Of a stretch of 64,000 bases of DNA, positions 1-8,575 are shown one piece after another (the first letter of the stretch is position 1; each line of letters opens with the position of its first letter). The stretch spans positions 3,906,001 through 3,970,000 of the forward strand of contig NZ_CP182947.1 in assembly GCF_048320135.1 (NCBI RefSeq). The letters run 5' to 3'. This DNA comes from Ideonella_A sakaiensis_A (GTDB lineage: Bacteria; Pseudomonadota; Gammaproteobacteria; Burkholderiales; Burkholderiaceae_C). The notes under the pieces are model-generated. The model was not told where the DNA came from, did no database searches, and saw only the letters and a list, made by a program, of their open reading frames with translations. The position numbers and the translations under genes were made by a program.

Positions 1-44
1 GACACGCGAGAGGGCAATCCGGCCTTCATCCAACCGGAGGCCAC

Positions 45-1769
45 GTGCAGATCAGACACCTCAAAGTGGAAAACTTTCGCGGTGCGGCCAGTCTCGATTG
101 GTCCCCCGGCGCGTCGTTCTGCTGCCTCATTGGCGCCGGCGACTCCGGGAAATCGACTGTTTTGGACGCCGTTGAAGCCGCCCTCTCATCGCGCTGGCTG
201 TTCTTTGGCGAGCACGACTTCCACTGCGGGGACACTGCGAAAACGATCTCGGTCGAGGCCACGGTCGGCGAGCTGTCCAAGGCCCTGAAGTCCGACGAGC
301 GTTTCGGCCTGTACATCCGCGGTTGGACCGCGGCCGGATCACTTCGCGATGAGCCGGAGGGGGACGACGAGGCCGTGCTCACCGTGCGGCTCACGGTCGA
401 CGCCACTTTAGAGGCGGTTTGGCAAGTGGTCTGCGACAGAGCCGACGAGCCCCGCACGATCTCCAACCGGGATCGGGCCATGTTCGGCTTGGTGCGGCTA
501 GCCGGCGACGACGCCCGGCATCTCGCGTGGGGTCAGGGCTCCGTGCTCTCGCGGTTGACGGGCGAGTCGGACGAGGCGGCGACGCGATTGGCGGCGGCAT
601 ACAAGGCGGCGCGCGACAGCGCGAATCTTGGCGACATCGAGGCGCTGTCAACCGCCGCGACGGCAGCGGAGGGCTTCGCCAAGGGGCTGGGCGCATACGT
701 CGACGGCGGATACGGGCCTGGCTTGGAGCTGGGGCGCGGAGGCCTGTCTTCCGGGTCCATAGCCCTGCACGACGCCGGCGTCCCTCTGCGGTTGGCCGGA
801 CTGGGCACCCGCAGGCTCGCCACGCTGGCGATCCAGAAATCGGCGATCGCAGAGGGCGCCATTGTGCTGGTCGACGAGATCGAGCACGGCTTGGAGCCCC
901 ACCGCGTGATGGGCGCGATCTCGCAGCTTCGGGGCGACCAGAAGCGGGCCGCCGAGACGAAACGGCCCACAGGCCAAGTCTTGATCACCACGCACTCGGA
1001 GGTCGCGCTCGGCGAAGCTGGAGCCGACAGCCTGCGCGTGTGCCGCACGAGCCGTCCGGAGAGGGAGACCAGCATCGTGAAGCCCGGCGCGCCCGATCCA
1101 ATTCGAGCGTTGATGCGCTTCGCGCCCCGAGCTCTCTTCTCGCGCCGAATCCTGGTGAGCGAGGGCAACACCGAAGTGGGTGTCCTCAACGGGGCAAGGG
1201 AGTTCTGGCCGCCGCTTCACGGTGGCCTTCCCATCGAGCACCGCGGCGCCTTCATCGCCGACGGCAACGGTTCCGAAGCCCCCGCGATAGCGCTGGGCTT
1301 GAGGCGCCTTGGGTACGAGGTCGCCGTGTATCGCGACTCCGACACGGCCCTAAAAGGGGACGACGCCGCAGCGTTCGCCGCCGAGGGCATCCCCGTGATC
1401 GAATATGGCGGCGGCCTCGACGTGGAGCACGCGATCATTTCTGTGGCGAGCGACGCCCAGATGCAAAGGCTTCTCGCGCACCTGCGCGCCGAGCGCGGAG
1501 TCGGTAAGATCGACGAAAACCTCATGTTCGCGTTGGGGATGAACGCGGAGGAGGTGGCGATGGACTTCGGCGTCTGGGCGCTTTTGAGCGAGCACGACGA
1601 CGCGGAGTTGCGCCGGAGAGTCGCCGGCCAGTGCACGATCCGGAAGTGGATGAAAGATCAGCGGATCGCGCGGGGCGTCGGTCCGATCGCATGGGAGGCG
1701 GCGCGCGACAACCCGGCGTCGCCGCTGGCGCTGACCTTCGACGCCGCCCGCGCGTGGCTGTATGCCTGA
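45..1769 (+). CDS. OLD-family ATP-dependent nuclease, GajA-like (AAA ATPase + TOPRIM)
   Basis: Predicted ATPase-nuclease of an anti-phage pair. The 574-residue protein opens with an SMC/RecF-like ATPase: Walker A GAGDSGKST at residues 30-38 and a Walker B/D-loop DEIEHGLEP near residue 280. A C-terminal TOPRIM domain follows, with the acidic residue in LVSEGNTE and the DxD in YRDSDT. This order and length match GajA of Gabija and the class 2 OLD nucleases. The GTG start is supported by CGGAGG four bases upstream. The helicase gene downstream overlaps by 8 bp, so the two are one operon. The family assignment rests on motifs and on the helicase partner; the role in defence is inferred from the family. 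Confidence 0.88.
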   Translation: MQIRHLKVENFRGAASLDWSPGASFCCLIGAGDSGKSTVLDAVEAALSSRWLFFGEHDFHCGDTAKTISVEATVGELSKALKSDERFGLYIRGWTAAGSLRDEPEGDDEAVLTVRLTVDATLEAVWQVVCDRADEPRTISNRDRAMFGLVRLAGDDARHLAWGQGSVLSRLTGESDEAATRLAAAYKAARDSANLGDIEALSTAATAAEGFAKGLGAYVDGGYGPGLELGRGGLSSGSIALHDAGVPLRLAGLGTRRLATLAIQKSAIAEGAIVLVDEIEHGLEPHRVMGAISQLRGDQKRAAETKRPTGQVLITTHSEVALGEAGADSLRVCRTSRPERETSIVKPGAPDPIRALMRFAPRALFSRRILVSEGNTEVGVLNGAREFWPPLHGGLPIEHRGAFIADGNGSEAPAIALGLRRLGYEVAVYRDSDTALKGDDAAAFAAEGIPVIEYGGGLDVEHAIISVASDAQMQRLLAHLRAERGVGKIDENLMFALGMNAEEVAMDFGVWALLSEHDDAELRRRVAGQCTIRKWMKDQRIARGVGPIAWEAARDNPASPLALTFDAARAWLYA

Positions 1770-3153
1770 ACCCGAGGACCTCCTAAGCGTGGAGCGGGGC
1801 GCCATCATGGCTCCGGCAGGACATGGCAAGACCGAGCTCATCGCCAAGGTGGCGGCTCTCGGGCGCCGGACGCTCGTTCTGACTCACACCAACGCCGGCA
1901 TCCAGGCCGTCAGGGCTCGCCTCAAGCGACTGCGGGTGCCGCAGAAGTCGGTTGCGGTGGACACCATCGCTGGGTGGTGCCTGCGCTACGCCCACGCGTT
2001 CCCGGGCGTCTCCAATCCTCCCGCGGACATGCCGGTCGGTGGGCAGTGGGACGATGTCCATCGGGGCGTCTTGGCGGCCTTGGGGGTTCCGGCCATCCGC
2101 CAGGTGCTTGACGCCTCCTACGATCGCATTCTGATCGACGAATACCAAGACTGCAACGGGCATCAGCACGCGCTGGCCGTCGAACTCTCCGCCATCGTGC
2201 CCACGCTGGTGTTCGGGGACCCCATGCAGGGCATCTTCGAGTTCGCCGGGGCCACGCTGAGCTGGGACGGCGAGGTCCATCGCAGCTTCCCCTTGGTCGG
2301 GGAACTCGAAACGCCCCATCGCTGGCGGGAGAAGAACCCGGAGCTCGGCGATTGGATCTCCGACGCGAGAGGCCGATTGATGCGGGGCGACCGCGTGGAT
2401 TTCGCGGGAGGACCGGTGGCGTATCGCCCTTCTGCCGACGCGTTCGACATGGGCGCCCTGTTCGAGAGCGTCGAAGGCAAGGAGGGCTCCGTCGCCGCCA
2501 TCCATTGCAACAAAGGGCTCTGCTATCGGCTGGCGGCCGCGGCCCGAGGCGGGTATCAAGCGATCGAAGAGATGGCCGCCAGAACGATGACCGAGTTCGC
2601 CGGCCGGTGGGATTCGTCGCCCCTGGCTGACCGCCGCCTGGCGGCGCTCCGATGGCTATTCCGGGAGTCGTTCAGCGTTCAGAAGTTGGCCGAGGGCGAA
2701 GCGCCGCCAATCGAAGAGGCTCCGATCGTGGAGGCCATCCAGGCCGCGAGCGCCGAACTCGGCGGAGACGGGCCGCGAGCGGCCCTCGAAATACTGGCCC
2801 TCAGCCGCAATCTTCCCAGGTGGCGCCTTCACCGCCAAGAGCTCTTCCGGGACGTGGAGCGAGCGGTGTCCGAGCTCGCGTCAGGCCGCTGCGAGACAAT
2901 GCTCCAAGCGACGGGGCGAGTGCGCGACCGCGCGAGCGTCGTCGGCCGCAAGTTGCCGCGCAGGACCGTCTCGACGCCTCTGTTGCTAAAGGGCCTGGAG
3001 TTCGAGCACGTGGTCGTGCCCGACGCCACGCATTTTGCGAACGAGAGCCGCGCCCAAGCCAAGTTGTTCTACGTGGCGATCTCGCGTCCAACAACCTCGC
3101 TGACGATCACTGGCAAACAGGATTTCATCCAGTTGCCAATCCCTCGGGTGTAG
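1762..3153 (+). CDS. UvrD/PcrA-like helicase, GajB-like partner
   Basis: Superfamily 1 helicase-like protein of 463 residues and the second gene of the Gabija-like operon. Visible motifs are Walker A-like APAGHGKTE near the N-terminus, motif II LIDEYQDCN, motif III-like FGDPMQGIFEF and motif VI-like YVAISRPTTS near the C-terminus. It is shorter than housekeeping UvrD/Rep proteins (about 700 residues) and close to GajB length. The ATG overlaps the end of the nuclease gene by 8 bp, implying translational coupling. In Gabija the helicase works with GajA after nucleotide depletion; here that role is inferred from family and pairing only. Confidence 0.87.
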   Translation: MPEPEDLLSVERGAIMAPAGHGKTELIAKVAALGRRTLVLTHTNAGIQAVRARLKRLRVPQKSVAVDTIAGWCLRYAHAFPGVSNPPADMPVGGQWDDVHRGVLAALGVPAIRQVLDASYDRILIDEYQDCNGHQHALAVELSAIVPTLVFGDPMQGIFEFAGATLSWDGEVHRSFPLVGELETPHRWREKNPELGDWISDARGRLMRGDRVDFAGGPVAYRPSADAFDMGALFESVEGKEGSVAAIHCNKGLCYRLAAAARGGYQAIEEMAARTMTEFAGRWDSSPLADRRLAALRWLFRESFSVQKLAEGEAPPIEEAPIVEAIQAASAELGGDGPRAALEILALSRNLPRWRLHRQELFRDVERAVSELASGRCETMLQATGRVRDRASVVGRKLPRRTVSTPLLLKGLEFEHVVVPDATHFANESRAQAKLFYVAISRPTTSLTITGKQDFIQLPIPRV

Positions 3154-3958
3154 GGACTTGGCGGCCTGGCATGATTGCGACTCGGCAACGCGGCCCAGCT
3201 ACTGCAGCCACGAAAATCCCCACCAGCGCAGAGCGTTGCGACGGCGGCAAAGGGCTCTACACGCTTTCCCTCGCGGTTCAATCGTCCAATCGCTCGGACG
3301 GATCTGAATGGGCGACTCAGAGACGCTTACCACTGGCCGGTTGCCCGCGTGGCGTGGCGTCGAAGAGCTGCCGTCGCTCGAGCTCGGCCACCAAGCCCCG
3401 CGCTCGGGCCGTCCAGCCCACGATGGCCTCATCCACGCTCTCGCGCGGCGAGAGCAGCGATTCGTAGTCGCGCGCGATCCAGAAGCTGTGCACAGCCGAT
3501 CCTCCGGTTGCTCGCGTCGCTTGAGCGTCAGAGTGGCAGTCGCCTCGACCACCGGGAGGCTACCCACCTGCATCGTTTGCCACATCCAACGGCGGCTGGT
3601 GTGGCATGAGCGCAATGCGACGTTCTCCGCCGAATTCTTCGTGCTGGCGGAGCTTCCTCCAGAGACCGAAGCGTTCAAATTGGCCTTCAGCGGGGGTGCT
3701 GGAATGCAACGCGCTCGGAAGGAGCCGGCCGACCGCTGGCTCTCGGGGGGCGGCGCCTATCGGCTCACCGTGAAATCCCAATCGGTCAAGCTGCATGATT
3801 CGACAGTCCTCACCATGCTTACCCTGGCGAAGTGATCGCCGCCGGACAGTCGTATCGTCGCCAAGGCCGCGAGCACGTAGGCATCCCTCGTCCTTCCGAG
3901 ACGCAATCGACGCCGCCTTGACTGACCGGTTTGTGCGGTGTCGCCGAATGACCGCTTG
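3154..3958. other. 805-bp stretch without a convincing intact gene
   Basis: No frame on either strand has both a protein-like composition and a good start through this stretch. The best signal is a minus-strand remnant, listed separately. The segment ends where the IS30 remnant begins. Confidence 0.5.
3317..3560 (-). pseudogene. possible C-terminal fragment of an unrecognised protein
   Basis: A minus-strand frame ends with TGA at 3319-3317. Its last 55 or so codons read like a soluble helical protein (for example SFWIARDYESLLSPRESVDEA, shown only in part). I do not recognise the family. No start codon or ribosome site fits upstream in the same frame, so it looks like a decayed gene end. It could also be a chance open frame in GC-rich DNA. 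Confidence 0.22.
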
Positions 3959-4154
3959 TGGTGGCGGATTCGACCGATCGATGCAACGGATTGGCTGAAC
4001 ATCTCAGCCGGCGTTAGGTAGCCCAGGGTCTTCCGTGGCCTCTCGTTCAATTGTCTTGCCATTGCGTTTAGCTGTATGCGTCCGGCAAACCCATCTTGAG
4101 ACTTGGTCTTGACTCCACGAGCATGGCGTCCACCAACGAACTCAGGTGGACACC

Positions 4155-4505
4155 ATGGAAGAAGCCAAGCCGGCGAGCCGGCGACGTCACGATCCCGGAT
4201 TGAAGCAACAGGTGCTGGCTGAGTGTGATCGGCCAGGCGCGTCGGTGGCCGGTATCGCAATGGCACATGGGCTGAATGCCAATCTCGTTCACAAGTGGCG
4301 TCGCCACCAGGCGACGCGTGACGGTCATCCTGCACTGCCAGCCGCGCGCGAGGTCTTCGTTCCCGTCTCGTTGTCGCCTGCCGACTCAGCACCTCCAGCA
4401 GACATCCGCATCGAGTTGCGTCGCGGTGCCACCGCTATGAATGTCACCTGGCCCGTCTCGGCATCGATCGAGTGCGCGACCTGGATGCGCGAGTTGCTGC
4501 GTTGA
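4155..4505 (+). CDS. tnpA: IS66 accessory protein TnpA
   Basis: Small IS66 accessory protein of 116 residues with an N-terminal helix-turn-helix typical of the family: KQQVLAECDRPGASVAGIA, then HGLNANLVHKWR. It probably binds DNA to support transposition by TnpC. The ATG at 4155 follows AGGTGG by five bases, so I prefer it to the in-frame GTG at 4146. The stop overlaps the start of tnpB (TTGA), showing translational coupling. It looks intact. Confidence 0.9.
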   Translation: MEEAKPASRRRHDPGLKQQVLAECDRPGASVAGIAMAHGLNANLVHKWRRHQATRDGHPALPAAREVFVPVSLSPADSAPPADIRIELRRGATAMNVTWPVSASIECATWMRELLR

Positions 4506-4834
4506 TCCGGGTCGATTCGGTCTGGCTGGCTGTCGAGCCGCTGGACATGCGCGCCGGCACGGAGACTGCGCTGGCCAAGGTCGTCAACGTCTTCGGTTCC
4601 GCACGCCCGCACCATGCGTATCTGTTCGCCAACCGCCGGGCCAATCGGATGAAGGTGCTCGTGCATGACGGCATCGGTGTGTGGCTGGCCGCGCGGCGCC
4701 TGAACACCGGCAAGTTCGTCTGGCCGAAGGATGCGGGCTCGACAGTGACACTGACCCGTTCGCAGCTTGATGCCCTGGTGCTGGGCTTGCCGTGGCAACG
4801 CATCGGCGAAGCGGGCGTCATCACCGTGCTGTAG
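4502..4834 (+). CDS. tnpB: IS66 accessory protein TnpB (Orf2)
   Basis: IS66 Orf2 protein of about 110 residues. The family signature is clear: IRVDSVWLAVEPLDMRAG at the start, then HHAYLFANRRANRMKVLVHD and GVWLAARRL. I place the start at TTG 4502, overlapping the tnpA stop, because the family's usual N-terminus begins there; an upstream in-frame start at 4472 would add ten residues. The gene appears intact and is needed together with TnpA and TnpC for transposition. Confidence 0.88.
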   Translation: MIRVDSVWLAVEPLDMRAGTETALAKVVNVFGSARPHHAYLFANRRANRMKVLVHDGIGVWLAARRLNTGKFVWPKDAGSTVTLTRSQLDALVLGLPWQRIGEAGVITVL

Positions 4835-5301
4835 TGCATAACGAATAGGTCGACGTCTGAACGGTTGTTGTGCAATTCGCGGATGTCCTGATGCGCAGCT
4901 GCGGGCCTTGCGGCACGATCACCTTCCGTGATCACCGACACGGCCATCGACACCCTTGACCCACAGCAACTGCGCCAAGCGCTGCGCGGTCTGCGCGCCG
5001 AGGTCCAGCTCAAGGATGAGCTGATTGCCCGGCGCGACCGGGATGCGGCCTTCAAGCAAGCGCTGATCGACAAGCTCACGCACGAGAACGCGGTGCTCAA
5101 GCGGCTGAAGTTCGCCGCCAAGTCCGAGGCGTTCACCGCCGAGCAGAAGTGCCTGATCGATGAGACGCTCGACACTGACCTGGCGGCGCTGGCCGCAGAG
5201 ATCGAGGCGATCGAGCCTGGCAAGAAGACCGCCGAAGACAGGCAAACTGGAGTTCCCCCGATTTCGCGGACACTTTCCACACCGAGACGAAGGAGTCCGA
5301 G

Positions 5302-5637
5302 ATGCCCGAATCCAAGCCGCCATACCCAGCGGCGTTCCGTGAACAGATGATCGAGCTGGCCAGAGCCGGTCGCGGTCTCAAGCAGCTGGCGCGCGAGTTC
5401 GGCGTCAGCGCCAATACGATTCGCAAATGGAGGCAGGAGGCCGATGGGCAGCCCGCCCGGACGTTGCCAAGCGGTGGTGGCGAACAGCTGCCACTGTCGG
5501 CTGCAGAGCGAGCCGAATTGGTCGAATTGCGCAGACGGCTCAGGCAAGTGCAGCAGGAGCGCGACATCCTGGCAAAGGCTACGGCCTGGTTCGCCGGCAA
5601 GAGCGAGCGGACGTCCACGACGTCTTCGAACTCGTGA
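5302..5637 (+). CDS. IS3-family OrfA (HTH protein)
   Basis: Regulatory/DNA-binding half of the IS3 transposase, 111 residues. It has a helix-turn-helix (LKQLAREFGVSANTIRKW, near residues 27-44) and a leucine-zipper-like tail (VELRRRLRQVQQERDILAKA, near residues 73-92) that normally mediates dimerisation. The ATG is preceded by GAAGGAG. Its stop overlaps a GTG that could start orfB, and the two frames are in the -1 relation needed for the OrfAB fusion transposase. Confidence 0.9.
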   Translation: MPESKPPYPAAFREQMIELARAGRGLKQLAREFGVSANTIRKWRQEADGQPARTLPSGGGEQLPLSAAERAELVELRRRLRQVQQERDILAKATAWFAGKSERTSTTSSNS

Positions 5638-6650
5638 AGGCGAACCAGGCCGACTTCCCCGTGCGCACCCTGTGCCGCGTGCTGCGCGTGTCTGCGAGCG
5701 GCTTTTACGGTTGGCCCGAGAGCGGGCCCAGTGCTCGCGCGCGGGCCAACGCCGAGCTGATGCCGCGCATCAGCGAGATTCATCGCAGCAGCGACGCCAC
5801 CTACGGCGCGCCGCGCATTCACGCGGAGCTGGTCGACCAAGGCGTTGTTGCCGGCCACAACCGCGTCGCCCGGCTGATGCGGCTGCACGGCCTGCGCGGC
5901 GTCAGTCGGCGCCGCGGCTGGTGCGTGACGACGCGGCGCGACAAGGATCGGCCGCCGGCGCCGGATCTGGTGCAGCGGCGCTTCGAGGCGAGCGACATCA
6001 ATCAATTGTGGGTAGCCGATATGACCTACATTCCCACCTGGGCCGGTTTTGGATACTTGGCGGTAGTACTCGATGTCTTCAGCCGCAAGATCGTCGGCTG
6101 GGCCTTCGGTCAACGCCAGACGGCCGATCTGGTGCTTGCGGCGCTGAACATGGCCTTGCTTACGCGCAAGCCGGCCGGCGTGATTCATCATTCCGACCAG
6201 GGAAGTCAATACACCAGTCTGGAGTTCGGCCGGCGCTGCACCCTGATGGGCGTTCGCCCGTCGATGGGCAGCGTTGGCGACGCCTACGACAACGCGATGG
6301 CCGAGAGCTTTTTTGCCAGCCTGGAATGCGAGCTCATCGACCGCCGCGTTTGGCAATCGTTCGCCCAGGCGCGCATGGAAATCTTCACCTGGATCGAAGG
6401 TTGGTACAACCCGCGTCGGCGCCACAGCGGCATTGGCCAGAAATCGCCCATGAGCTTCGAGCGCGAACGCGTTCAACGCCAAGCCCGCCCGGACCGAGGC
6501 GCCGAAGACGGGTTACCCAACGGGTGCTTCGCACCTGTGGACAAGCCGCCTCTGGGATTGGTGAAAGACCCGTCGGCTTGTCCACAGGCAGGCCCCTTGG
6601 ATAACCCTGCACCGGAGCATTCCACGACCATCGACACGCAACCTGAATAG
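5634..6650 (+). CDS. IS3-family OrfB (DDE transposase)
   Basis: Catalytic half of the IS3 transposase with an HTH_21 region (YGAPRIHAELVDQG) and an rve integrase core. Catalytic residues are visible in WVADMTYIPTW (D), HHSDQGSQYTS (D) and YDNAMAESFFASLECEL (E). It is probably made mainly as an OrfAB fusion by -1 frameshifting near 5600; a GTG at 5634 overlapping the orfA stop (GTGA) could start OrfB alone. After the usual end of the domain (about residue 283, SFERERVQ) the frame runs another 55 codons through sequence that looks non-coding, so the long tail may be incidental. Confidence 0.88.
   Translation: MKANQADFPVRTLCRVLRVSASGFYGWPESGPSARARANAELMPRISEIHRSSDATYGAPRIHAELVDQGVVAGHNRVARLMRLHGLRGVSRRRGWCVTTRRDKDRPPAPDLVQRRFEASDINQLWVADMTYIPTWAGFGYLAVVLDVFSRKIVGWAFGQRQTADLVLAALNMALLTRKPAGVIHHSDQGSQYTSLEFGRRCTLMGVRPSMGSVGDAYDNAMAESFFASLECELIDRRVWQSFAQARMEIFTWIEGWYNPRRRHSGIGQKSPMSFERERVQRQARPDRGAEDGLPNGCFAPVDKPPLGLVKDPSACPQAGPLDNPAPEHSTTIDTQPE
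6534..6588. repeat. perfect 15-bp inverted repeat near the right end of IS3
   Basis: CCTGTGGACAAGCCG at 6534-6548 is perfectly complemented at 6574-6588, with a 25-bp loop. It lies in the unusual 3' extension of orfB, about 110 bp from the element end. It could be a terminator, a subterminal transposase site, or protection against outside reading. Confidence 0.6.
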
Positions 6651-8233
6651 CAGCAAACACAGTTCCCAACTGTCCGTCGAATCGGGGTAAGTCCAAACAC
6701 CAAAGCGCCAGCCGCTGCCGGCGAACCTGCAGCGTCGCGAGATCCGCCACGAGCCCGAGCACACCACCTGCGGCTGCGGCCAGGCGATGAAGCGTATCGG
6801 CGAGGATGTGGCCGAGAAGCTCGACTACCAGCCAGGGGTGTTCACCGTCGAGCGCCACGTACGCGGCAAGTGGGTCTGCACCTGCTGCGAGAAGTTGGTG
6901 CAGGCGCCGGTCGCACCGCACGTCATCGACAAAGGCATCCCGACCACCGGGCTGCTGGCCCAGGTGCTGGTGGCCAAATACCTCGATCATCTGCCGCTGT
7001 ATCGGCAAGAGGCGATCTTCGAGCGCGCTGGCATGGCTATCGCCCGCTCGACGCTGGCGCAATGGGTGGGCGAATGTGGCGTGCAGTTGCAGCCGCTGGT
7101 CGACGCCCTGGCCGCCGAGATGCTGCAGCACCGCGTGCTGCACGCTGACGAAACGCCGGTGGCGATGCTCAAGCCAGGCCACAGCAAGACGCACCGGGCC
7201 TACCTGTGGAGCTACTGCACGACGAGCTTCAATCCGATGAAGGCAGTGGTCTTCGACTTCGCCGACAGCCGGGGCGGCCAGCATGTGCGCGCCTTCCTCG
7301 GACTGCCTGGCACGGAGCAGCGCCCGGCTTGGCAGGGCAGCCTCGTTACCGACGACTTCAGCGGCTACAAGGCCTGCTTCGAACTCGGCGTGACCGAAGC
7401 CGGCTGCATGGCGCACGCGCGGCGCAAGTTCCACGAGCTGTGGGCCAACCACGGTAGCCCGATCGGCGAGCAGGCACTCAAATTCTTCGGCAAGCTCTAC
7501 GAGGTGGAGCGCGAGGTCAAAGACCTCGACCCCGACGATCGCAAAGCCATCCGACAGTAACGCTCCCGACCGATCGCCGACGCGTTGCAGCAGTGGTTAA
7601 CCCAGCAGCGACAGAAGGTGCCTGACGGATCGGCCACAGCCAAAGCCATCAACTACAGCCTCAAGCGCTGGGTCGCGCTGGTGCGCTTCATCGACGATGG
7701 CGATCTGCCGATCGACAACAACTGGGTCGAGAACCAGATCCGGCCAGTCGCCATCGGCCGCAACAACTGGCTGTTCGCCGGCAGCCTGCGCGCGGGCAAA
7801 CGCGCCGCTGCGGTGATGAGCCTGGTGCACTCTGCAAGGCTGAACGGCCTCGACCCCTATGCGTATCTGCGAGAGGTGCTCGAGCGGCTGCCAACACAGC
7901 CGGCCAGCCGCATCGGCGAACTGTTGCCGCATCGGTGGAAGACGTCCCACGCAGAAGCCTGAAGTTTACCCCGTCGTCAAGACGGGATGGCCGGACGCAT
8001 ACGTTTAGCTTCGCCTGCGAGTAGCCCGATATGTCGATGCCCTTCGGCCTGCGCGGCTCATAGTGTGTTGCATCGACCAGTTGAATCCGCCGCCGGTTGC
8101 AGCCGGCCAGGCCTTCGGGCCGACCGACTGCACCCGCTGCATTGGAGTCGTACCCAGGCGCCACAGCGTCCTGAGGCGAAAATCAGGAGGTGATTGACCG
8201 TTCACCGAGGCGAGGCGCAAACTTCGTTGCGTA

Positions 8234-8575
8234 ATGCTGCGAAAGGCCATCTTCGTCTTCTTCCTGCTGATCGGCGTCGGCTGCGGCCTGCTGGCGACGA
8301 GGGATGACGATTGGGGAATGCGCATCGTGATGATGGCAATCGGCGCAATGGCTGGGAGCGCGATAGGTGGGGCTTTGTCGCAGATCGGCAAGCCGTTGCG
8401 AAGGCTCCCGCTGGCGACTGACGAGGAAGCCGGGCCTTTTCCAGCCAGCTTGGGTACGTCGAGCCGTGACCGTGCTGCGAACTTCTGGCGCGACGAAGGG
8501 CACATGCCATTCATGAAGCCGCCCCCGCCGCCCCAGCCCGATCACGGGATGTTCGATCCTGACAAGGATTCCTAA
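8234..8575 (+). CDS. small membrane protein of unknown function beside traG
   Basis: A 113-residue protein convergent with traG, the two overlapping by 4 bp. It has an N-terminal hydrophobic segment (FVFFLLIGVGCGLLA), a second glycine-rich hydrophobic stretch (MMAIGAMAGSAIGGAL) and a charged tail with a run of prolines (KPPPPPQPDHG). Two membrane segments with a cytoplasmic or periplasmic tail are likely. I do not recognise the family. No strong ribosome site is visible before the ATG. Its place next to the transfer operon, on the opposite strand, suggests an element gene. Confidence 0.6.
   Translation: MLRKAIFVFFLLIGVGCGLLATRDDDWGMRIVMMAIGAMAGSAIGGALSQIGKPLRRLPLATDEEAGPFPASLGTSSRDRAANFWRDEGHMPFMKPPPPPQPDHGMFDPDKDS

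Larger units (their letters stand above)
5248..6695 (+). mobile_element. IS3-family element inside IS66 tnpC
   Basis: About 1.45-kb element with imperfect 29-bp terminal inverted repeats: the left end begins TGGAGTTCCCCCGATT, and the right end read inward begins TGGACTTACCCCGATT (22 of 29 identical). The sequence CAAAC flanks it on both sides (5243-5247 and 6694-6698), so the target duplication is 3-5 bp; the exact right edge is ambiguous by two bases. It encodes orfA and orfB in the -1 arrangement typical of IS3. Both appear intact, so this is the youngest and possibly active member of the nest. Confidence 0.92.
4928..7962 (+). pseudogene. tnpC: IS66 transposase TnpC, split by IS3 and carrying a nonsense codon
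   Basis: DDE transposase of the IS66 element, dead in two ways. The N-terminal part (106 codons from GTG 4928, coiled-coil rich) is cut at 5247 by the IS3 element. Joining it to 6699 keeps the frame (AGG CAA ACA CCA AAG). The C-terminal part carries the catalytic residues in LHADETPVAML, VTDDFSGYKA and NNWVENQIRP. An in-frame TAA at 7558-7560 (RQ*RSRPIADAL) stops it again, and the frame then runs on normally to 7962. The GTG start is chosen because it gives the family's usual N-terminus. Confidence 0.9.
4074..8002 (+). mobile_element. IS66-family element with 8-bp target duplication, broken by IS3
   Basis: The ends share GTATGCGTCCGGC as a perfect 13-bp inverted repeat that continues imperfectly inward. 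The element is flanked by an exact 8-bp duplication, GTTTAGCT, at 4066-4073 and 8003-8010, the size expected of IS66. It holds the usual tnpA-tnpB-tnpC set, but tnpC carries an IS3 element and a nonsense codon. It landed inside the IS30 transposase remnant; joining across one copy of the duplication restores the IS30 reading frame (SQAKLNAMARQLN). Confidence 0.92.
3960..8094 (-). mobile_element. IS30-family remnant, internally deleted and split by IS66
   Basis: Inverted ends of about 28 bp lie at 3960-3987 and 8064-8093; both contain GGCGGATTC and TCGATGCAAC and differ at about four positions. Between them, reading leftwards, is only the end of an IS30-type transposase: KGIDISGYSQAKLN before the IS66 insertion (8050-8011) and MARQLNERPRKTLGYLTPAEMF after it (4073 and below). 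The sequence ERPRKTLGYLTPAEMF is typical of IS30 C-termini. The N-terminal two thirds, including most of the DDE core, are missing, because the left-end repeat leads almost directly into the C-terminal part. This is a dead, deletion-derived element. Confidence 0.75.

Noticed and set aside
419..1507. 362-codon plus-strand frame inside the OLD nuclease gene
   Set aside because: Arg/Pro-rich shadow of the real gene, which has clear ATPase and TOPRIM motifs.
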